In this document: piece after piece, positions 59,914 through 64,000 of the stretch
Layout of the letters: each line of letters opens with the position of its first letter
Position numbering within the stretch: the stretch's first letter is position 1
From: DASQPJ01 sp036268355
Lineage (GTDB): Bacteria > Actinomycetota > Actinomycetes > Sporichthyales > Sporichthyaceae
NCBI GenBank assembly: GCA_036268355.1
Contig: DATAUG010000117.1
Span: 14,684 to 78,683, forward strand
Direction of reading: 5' to 3'
DNA length: 64,000 nucleotides
Program-made: the position numbers and the translations under genes
Notes under the pieces: generated by a model
Seen by the model: the letters and a program-made list of their open reading frames with translations, nothing else
The model's database searches: none
Told to the model about the DNA's origin: nothing

Positions 59914-59934
59914 GCGCGCCGGGACCCGAACGGG

Positions 59935-60393
59935 TCAGGCGTCCTGGGCCGAGCCCGCGCCGAAGTCCTCCTTGATCATCGCCAGCGCGAACAGCCCAGT
60001 GCGCAGGCCGGCCAACTCCGCGGGCGTGATGCGGTCCGCGAGCAGCTCATCGACGGCCGCGATGCCGCGGGCAACGGCCCGCCCGGCGGCGGCGCCGCGC
60101 AGGGTCAACGCCAGTTCGACCCGGGTCGGGTCGCCGGAGTCCGGGACCCGTTGCAGATAGCCGCGAAGCACCAACGTGTCGACCAGTTGGGCCTTCCGGG
60201 CGGCCGAGACATCCAGCCCGCCCAGCATGTCGGCGGCCGACCCACCGTGGTTGGTCATCCCGCCCAGCACCCAAGGCCCGTCGACCGGCACGTCCTCCAG
60301 ACCGTCTGCCGCCAGGTACCGCCGAATCGATTTGGAATACGCTCCCCGGGCGGCACGCAGCAAGGCCGGGATCACGATCCCATCGTCGGCCAC
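59935..60393 (-). CDS. MarR-family transcriptional regulator
   Basis: The 152-residue protein has the MarR-like winged-helix layout: an N-terminal helix with ALLRAARGAYSKSIRRYLAADGLEDVP, the reading helix region LGGLDVSAARKAQLVDTLVLRGYLQRVPDSGDPTRVELALTLRGAAAGRAVARG with the wing, and a C-terminal dimer helix. Such proteins usually repress nearby genes in response to phenolics or oxidants. It is divergent from a candidate short gene at 60545; no clear operator was found. Confidence 0.82.
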   Translation of the reverse strand: MADDGIVIPALLRAARGAYSKSIRRYLAADGLEDVPVDGPWVLGGMTNHGGSAADMLGGLDVSAARKAQLVDTLVLRGYLQRVPDSGDPTRVELALTLRGAAAGRAVARGIAAVDELLADRITPAELAGLRTGLFALAMIKEDFGAGSAQDA

Positions 60394-60544
60394 ATCGGCA
60401 ATGCTAAGCCGCGGCTTGCGGCACCCGCGCCGGTGCGCATCGGACTGCTGGATTCACCCACTCGGCGCTCACCGGATCCGCGTCCGGGGGCGCGTCGTCT
60501 CAACACCACGGCGCGCAAGAAGTCGGGCGGGGGGGCGAAACGGG

Positions 60545-60727
60545 ATGGTCAGGGGCAGGTCCGCGATCGTGGCGGGAGCAGCCGTGACGGCAGCAATGAC
60601 GCTGCCGCACCGGAGCTCCTCGCCGCAGGCCGCAGCCGGCGCCCAGTCCATCCCGGCCCCCGCTCCGACGCCGCCGAGCGCTCCCGCGGCGGCACTTCGC
60701 CGACTGGGCCGGGGCCCGGCCAATTGA
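60545..60727 (+). CDS. Candidate small secreted protein
   Basis: The 60-residue frame from ATG 60545 has an N-terminal signal-like segment (MVRGRSAIVAGAAVTAAM), then Ser/Pro/Ala-rich sequence (APAPTPPSAPAAA) and a basic end. The ribosome site is poor. Low complexity makes the call weak. It ends just before a perfect dispersed dyad and is convergent with zwf. Confidence 0.3.
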   Translation: MVRGRSAIVAGAAVTAAMTLPHRSSSPQAAAGAQSIPAPAPTPPSAPAAALRRLGRGPAN

Positions 60728-60728
60728 T

Positions 60729-60743
60729 CTGACTGGCCGTCAG
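60729..60743. repeat. CTGAC-N5-GTCAG dyad (perfect)
   Basis: CTGACTGGCCGTCAG contains the zwf stop codon, as the copy at 2627 contains the stop of the DksA-type gene. Confidence 0.7.
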
Positions 60744-62209
60744 GCCCGCCAGCTCCGCTCGAAAGGCAGCCGCCAGGCGTGCGGCGCGATCATCTGGTGG
60801 ATCGCGTTCGGACCCCACGACCCGGGTGCGTAGGGCCGGACCGGTGGTGGGTTGGTCAGCAAGGGCGCGGAGGCCGCCCACACCCGCTCGATTCCATCGG
60901 CGGTGTTGAACAGCGTGCGATCCCCGAGCATGGCGTCGTGGATCAGGCGCTCGTAGGCCTCGAGCACGTCGTCGGCCATCCGGGTCTGGTCCATCGCGAA
61001 CTGCATGCTCAGCTTCTCCAGCCGCATGCCCCGGCCGGGTCGTTTGCCGTAGAACGACAACGACAGCTTTGCGGCGTCGGCCAGGTCGAACGTCAGATGG
61101 TCCGGACCGTGCGCCCCGACGCCGGATCCCGGTGGGAACATCGAGCGGGGCGGCTCGCGGAAGGCGATGGAGATGATTCGGGCGCCCTCGGCCAAGTGCT
61201 TGCCGGTACGCAGATAGAACGGGACACCGGCCCAGCGCCAGTTGTCCAGCTCGACCCGCAGCGCGATGAACGTCTCGGTCTCGGAGTCGGCCGCGACGCC
61301 GGGCTCCGAGCGGTAGCCGATGTACTGACCGCGCACGACCTGATCGGCCGTGATCGGCCGCAGCGAACGGAAGACCTTGTTCTTCTCCTCGGCGATCGCC
61401 GAGGGCTCCAGCGCCGCCGGCGGCTCCATGGCCATGAAGGCCAACACCTGGAACAGATGCGTGACCACCATGTCGCGGTAGGCGCCGCACCCCTCGTAGA
61501 AGCCGGCCCGGCCGCCGCAGTCCAACGTCTCGGGGACGTCGATCTGCACGTGGTCGATGTGGTTGCGGTTCCAGATCGGTTCGAACAGGCCGTTGGCGAA
61601 GCGGAACGCGAGGATGTTCTGGGCGGCCTCCTTGCCCAGGAAGTGGTCGATCCGGAAGATCTGCTCCTCGTCGAAGATCTCGTGCAGGGTCGCGTTCAGT
61701 CGGCGGGCGCTGGCCAGATCGGTGCCGAACGGCTTCTCCAGGATGATCCTGGACCGCTCCACGAGCTTGGCGTCCGCCAGTCGCCGGACGACCGCGCCGG
61801 CGGCGGACGGCGGGATCGACAGGTAGTGCAGCCGCTCCACCACACCGCCGAGTTCGTCCTCGGCACGACCCACCGCGGCGCTCAGGCCCTCGGCCCCCGC
61901 CGACTGCGGCACGTAGCTCAGCCGTGCGGCGAACGTCTCCCAGTCCGTGTCGCAGAGCGGGTGGCTGGAGAATCGCTTGCAGGCGTCGTGGGCGAGCTCG
62001 CGGAACGCGGCGTCGTCCAACTCGTCCAGCGAGGTTCCGATGATGCGGCAGTCCGGCACGAGACTGGACGCGGACAGCCGGGCCAACCCGGGCAGCAGCT
62101 TGCGTCGAGCCAGGTCGCCGGTGGCGCCGAACAGCACGACGACCTGGTGATGCGACAGGTCCTCGGGCCGTTCCGCGTGGTGCACATCGAAGCTGTCATG
62201 GGCCAACAT
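60740..62209 (-). CDS. zwf: Glucose-6-phosphate 1-dehydrogenase
   Basis: This 489-residue enzyme has the NADP-binding start VVLFGATGDLARRKLLPGL and the active-site motif RIDHFLGKEAAQNILAFRF with the catalytic His. Also present are ILEKPFGTDLASARRLN and the substrate-contact region FYLRTGKHL. It makes 6-phosphogluconolactone and NADPH in the oxidative pentose phosphate pathway. The length is standard. Unusually, no opcA, pgl, tal or tkt gene is adjacent, so this may be an extra zwf copy. ATG 62209 has GGGAGGTGG nearby. Its stop lies within a CTGAC-N5-GTCAG dyad. Confidence 0.94.
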   Translation of the reverse strand: MLAHDSFDVHHAERPEDLSHHQVVVLFGATGDLARRKLLPGLARLSASSLVPDCRIIGTSLDELDDAAFRELAHDACKRFSSHPLCDTDWETFAARLSYVPQSAGAEGLSAAVGRAEDELGGVVERLHYLSIPPSAAGAVVRRLADAKLVERSRIILEKPFGTDLASARRLNATLHEIFDEEQIFRIDHFLGKEAAQNILAFRFANGLFEPIWNRNHIDHVQIDVPETLDCGGRAGFYEGCGAYRDMVVTHLFQVLAFMAMEPPAALEPSAIAEEKNKVFRSLRPITADQVVRGQYIGYRSEPGVAADSETETFIALRVELDNWRWAGVPFYLRTGKHLAEGARIISIAFREPPRSMFPPGSGVGAHGPDHLTFDLADAAKLSLSFYGKRPGRGMRLEKLSMQFAMDQTRMADDVLEAYERLIHDAMLGDRTLFNTADGIERVWAASAPLLTNPPPVRPYAPGSWGPNAIHQMIAPHAWRLPFERSWRA

Positions 62210-62352
62210 GGGCCACCTCCCGCCGGGGGCAACTGCGCAGTAACGCCCGGCGGAGGTTAGCCGCGCGAGGTTTCCTGCTGGTGTCGGAATGTCGCCCGCA
62301 GCGTTGCGCGGCGGCCACCAATTCGCAACCGCGGCAGGCCGCGGCGGGCCGG

Positions 62353-62733
62353 TCAGGGCACGGCTTCACCGAGGTAGACCTCGTCCGGAACCGGCTCGGC
62401 CCAGCCGACCGGCCCGGTGTGGACGGCCAGGTGGGTGGCGAAGTAGCCGGGCGCCGCGCCGTGCCAGTGCTCGAGCCCGGCCGGGCAGACGACCGACTCG
62501 CCGGCGCGGGCGTCGACTGTCGACCCGTCGCGCTCCATCACCCGCACCACGCCCTCCAGGACGTACAGCACCTGCCCATCGGGATGGGTGTGCCAGGCGG
62601 TGCGTGCGCCGGGCGAGAAGTGCACCTTCGCGCACGAGACCGGTCCCTCGCCGCTGTGGTAGGTGTACCAGACATCCCCGCTGAACATCGGCTCCGAGCC
62701 CACGCCTGACGGTTCGTCACGGACGAGCTGCAT
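62353..62733 (-). CDS. Cupin-domain protein
   Basis: The 126-residue single cupin has motif 1 as TAWHTHPDGQVLYVLEGVVRV (two His and possibly Gln as metal ligands) and motif 2 as ESVVCPAGLEHWHGAAP with the third His. It fits the small cupins often annotated as carboxymuconolactone or ethanolamine-utilisation-like; the substrate is unknown. GGGAGC precedes ATG 62733. It is divergent from the PPK2 gene. A near copy of the dispersed dyad (CTGACGGTTCGTCAC, 62706-62720) falls inside its first codons. Confidence 0.86.
   Translation of the reverse strand: MQLVRDEPSGVGSEPMFSGDVWYTYHSGEGPVSCAKVHFSPGARTAWHTHPDGQVLYVLEGVVRVMERDGSTVDARAGESVVCPAGLEHWHGAAPGYFATHLAVHTGPVGWAEPVPDEVYLGEAVP
62706..62720. repeat. 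CTGAC-N5-GTCAG-like dyad (one mismatch, in codons)
   Basis: CTGACGGTTCGTCAC lies within codons 5-10 of the cupin gene. Only this and the 55407 copy fall clearly inside coding sequence away from a stop. Confidence 0.4.
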
Positions 62734-62826
62734 GACGCTGCTCCCTTCTCGGAACTGGCCGCCGGCCGGCTCGGGGGCAAGTCTGCGGCAGAGTGGGAAC
62801 CGCAACTGACAGCAGGTAGGAACGGG

Positions 62827-63738
62827 GTGCCGATGAGTCTTGGCCGATTGGTCGTCGAGGAACTCGCCGTGGCGCCCGGGAAGTCCGCCCGGCTGGACGA
62901 GCGGCGCACTGATCGCATCACCGCCGATTGGTTGACGGTTTCCGCCGGACAGACCGAGAAGCAGGCGGCGACGGCCCGGCTGGACGACTTCCGGAGCACG
63001 CTGGCGGCCCTGCAGGAGGTCCTGCACGCCGAGGGCACCCGGGCGCTGCTGCTGATCTTCCAGGGCCTGGACGCGGCCGGGAAGGACGGCACGATCAGCC
63101 ACGTGCTGGGCGGGGTCAATCCGCAAGGCCTGCGGGTGGACTCTTTCAAGCAGCCGTCGGCCGAGGAACTGCGCCATGATTTCCTGTGGCGCGCCGTGTT
63201 GGTGCTGCCCGAACGCGGGCAGATCGCAGTCTTCAACCGCTCGTACTACGAGGACGTCCTGGTGGTTCGGGTACACCCGGAGCTGCTGGACCCGCCGCCC
63301 GCGCGCGGGCACGAATCCAGGCTGTGGACCACCCGGTTCGAGGACATCAACTCCTTCGAACGTCATCTGGCGCACAGCGGCACCACGATCGTGAAGTTCT
63401 TCCTGCACGTTTCCGCGGCGGAGCAACGGCGCCGGCTGCTCGAACGGCTGGCCGACCCGAGCAAGTACTGGAAGTTCTCCCCCGCGGACCTGGCCGAGCG
63501 CGAGCATTTCGACGCCTACCGGCTGGCGTACGCCGAGGCACTCGCGGCGACGTCGACCGCGCACGCCCCCTGGTACGTGATCCCGGCCGACGACAAGGCG
63601 CTGATGCGGGCACTGGTGGCAGGCCTGGTCGTGCACGCGCTGGAGACGATGAACCTGGTCATTCCGGAGCCCGATCCGGCGCACCGCGCCGCCCTGGAGG
63701 TCGCCCGGCAACGGCTGCTGGCCGAACCGGGGAACTGA
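62827..63738 (+). CDS. PPK2-family polyphosphate kinase/phosphotransferase
   Basis: This 303-residue PPK2-domain protein has Walker A GLDAAGKDG, the lid and Walker B region FNRSYYEDVLVVRVH, and KFFLHVSAAEQRRRLLERLADPSKYWKFSP. One-domain PPK2 enzymes use polyphosphate to phosphorylate nucleoside mono- or diphosphates; the class cannot be fixed by eye. The start is GTG 62827 or ATG 62833; AGGTAGGAA lies upstream. The gene is divergent from the cupin gene. Confidence 0.88.
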   Translation: MPMSLGRLVVEELAVAPGKSARLDERRTDRITADWLTVSAGQTEKQAATARLDDFRSTLAALQEVLHAEGTRALLLIFQGLDAAGKDGTISHVLGGVNPQGLRVDSFKQPSAEELRHDFLWRAVLVLPERGQIAVFNRSYYEDVLVVRVHPELLDPPPARGHESRLWTTRFEDINSFERHLAHSGTTIVKFFLHVSAAEQRRRLLERLADPSKYWKFSPADLAEREHFDAYRLAYAEALAATSTAHAPWYVIPADDKALMRALVAGLVVHALETMNLVIPEPDPAHRAALEVARQRLLAEPGN

Positions 63739-63844
63739 GCGAGTTGATGTTTCTGATCGGTATCGCGGACAGGTCGGCGAGATGTCGAAGAACCTCGCGC
63801 TGCCTACCTTGCCGCGTAGTGCGAAATCTCAGGCTCGCGTAATT

Positions 63845-63859
63845 CTGACTCTACGTCAG
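63845..63859. repeat. CTGAC-N5-GTCAG dyad (perfect)
   Basis: CTGACTCTACGTCAG lies 17 bases before the start of the cupredoxin gene, within its probable promoter or leader. Confidence 0.75.
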
Positions 63860-63876
63860 CGGTCAAGGACGAGATC

Positions 63877-64000
63877 GTGAAGAACACCTACTCGCCGATG
63901 ACGATGACGGTGCCGGTGGGCACGACGGTCACCTGGCTCAACGAGGACGAGGCGCCGCACACGGTGACCACGACCAAGGCGCCGGTGGCATTCGACTCGG
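63877..64000 (+). CDS. Cupredoxin (plastocyanin-like), cut by the right edge
   Basis: From GTG 63877, after AAGGACGAG, the frame runs off the window. The sequence MKNTYSPMTMTVPVGTTVTWLNEDEAPHTVTTTKAPVAFDS matches the start of plastocyanin/amicyanin-type copper proteins: the GTTVTWLNEDEAPHTV strand carries the first copper-ligand His. No signal peptide is visible and the frame has a stop 60 bases upstream, so the protein seems cytoplasmic unless a start outside this reading was missed. The missing C-terminus should hold the Cys-x-His-x-Met ligands. Confidence 0.75.
   Translation, partial: MKNTYSPMTMTVPVGTTVTWLNEDEAPHTVTTTKAPVAFDS

Overview
The window is high-GC DNA with G/C-ending codons, many GTG starts, GGAGG-type ribosome binding sites and typical actinobacterial families: DUF302, DUF2630, DUF4913, a poly-HAMP hybrid kinase, SpoIIE/STAS partner switching and Gly-X-Y proteins. 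I infer a free-living actinomycete. A Sporichthya/Frankia-like lineage is only a guess, because there is no rRNA or tRNA gene to test it. I saw no CRISPR array, no intact insertion sequence and no prophage.

Layout. 1-5.4 kb: a left-edge hypothetical gene, dienelactone hydrolase, COMT-like O-methyltransferase, DksA-type zinc-finger protein, CbbY-type HAD phosphatase, and a tautomerase divergent from its likely HxlR regulator. 5.5-10.7 kb: truncated haemoglobin, secreted polysaccharide deacetylase, VOC protein, an IS630-derived protein without a catalytic core, and a zinc metallopeptidase. 10.8-15.4 kb: a large transglutaminase/DUF2126 protein and two secreted proteins. 15.3-19.3 kb: a branched-chain-type ABC locus (LivH, plus LivM fused to LivG) divergent from a TetR regulator, with an 18-bp perfect operator between them. 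19.3-30.7 kb: small proteins, DJ-1/PfpI protein, aldehyde dehydrogenase with a textbook terminator, Crp-like regulator, two DUF302 proteins, UspA, DUF4288 and a patatin. 31-35.6 kb: a surface/secreted group comprising a propeller with a collagen-like tail, an unknown membrane-anchored protein, an M23-type peptidase and a PIG-L deacetylase. 35.7-45.4 kb: a signalling island with STAS, DUF4913, an RsbW-like kinase, a 1435-residue poly-HAMP hybrid histidine kinase, a response regulator, an HATPase-GAF-SpoIIE protein and a second STAS. It reads as one stress or sigma-factor partner-switching circuit. 45.9-49 kb: a His/Trp-rich secreted peptide, a lipoprotein and a second propeller. 49.2-59.1 kb: SCP2 protein, an overlapping TetR/ABC1-kinase/secreted-protein operon, then a substrate-binding protein translationally coupled to one 1235-residue protein that contains LivH, LivM, LivF and LivG. 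59-64 kb: small proteins, MarR regulator, glucose-6-phosphate dehydrogenase, cupin, PPK2 kinase and the start of a cupredoxin.

The main structure not explained by genes is dispersed repeats. (1) A 15-bp dyad CTGAC-N5-GTCAG occurs nine times perfectly and at least nine more times with one mismatch, almost always between genes. (2) A family of about 50-bp palindromes with GTTGCGTCCGG/CCGGACGCAAC arms occurs five times, once inside the fused ABC-transporter gene. (3) GAGCGAG-rich repeats begin at the stop codons of several genes, and a related leader of about 70 bp is duplicated in front of two signalling genes. Several short genes (39 to 93 residues) have good ribosome binding sites and unusual composition and are likely to be missed by automatic annotation.
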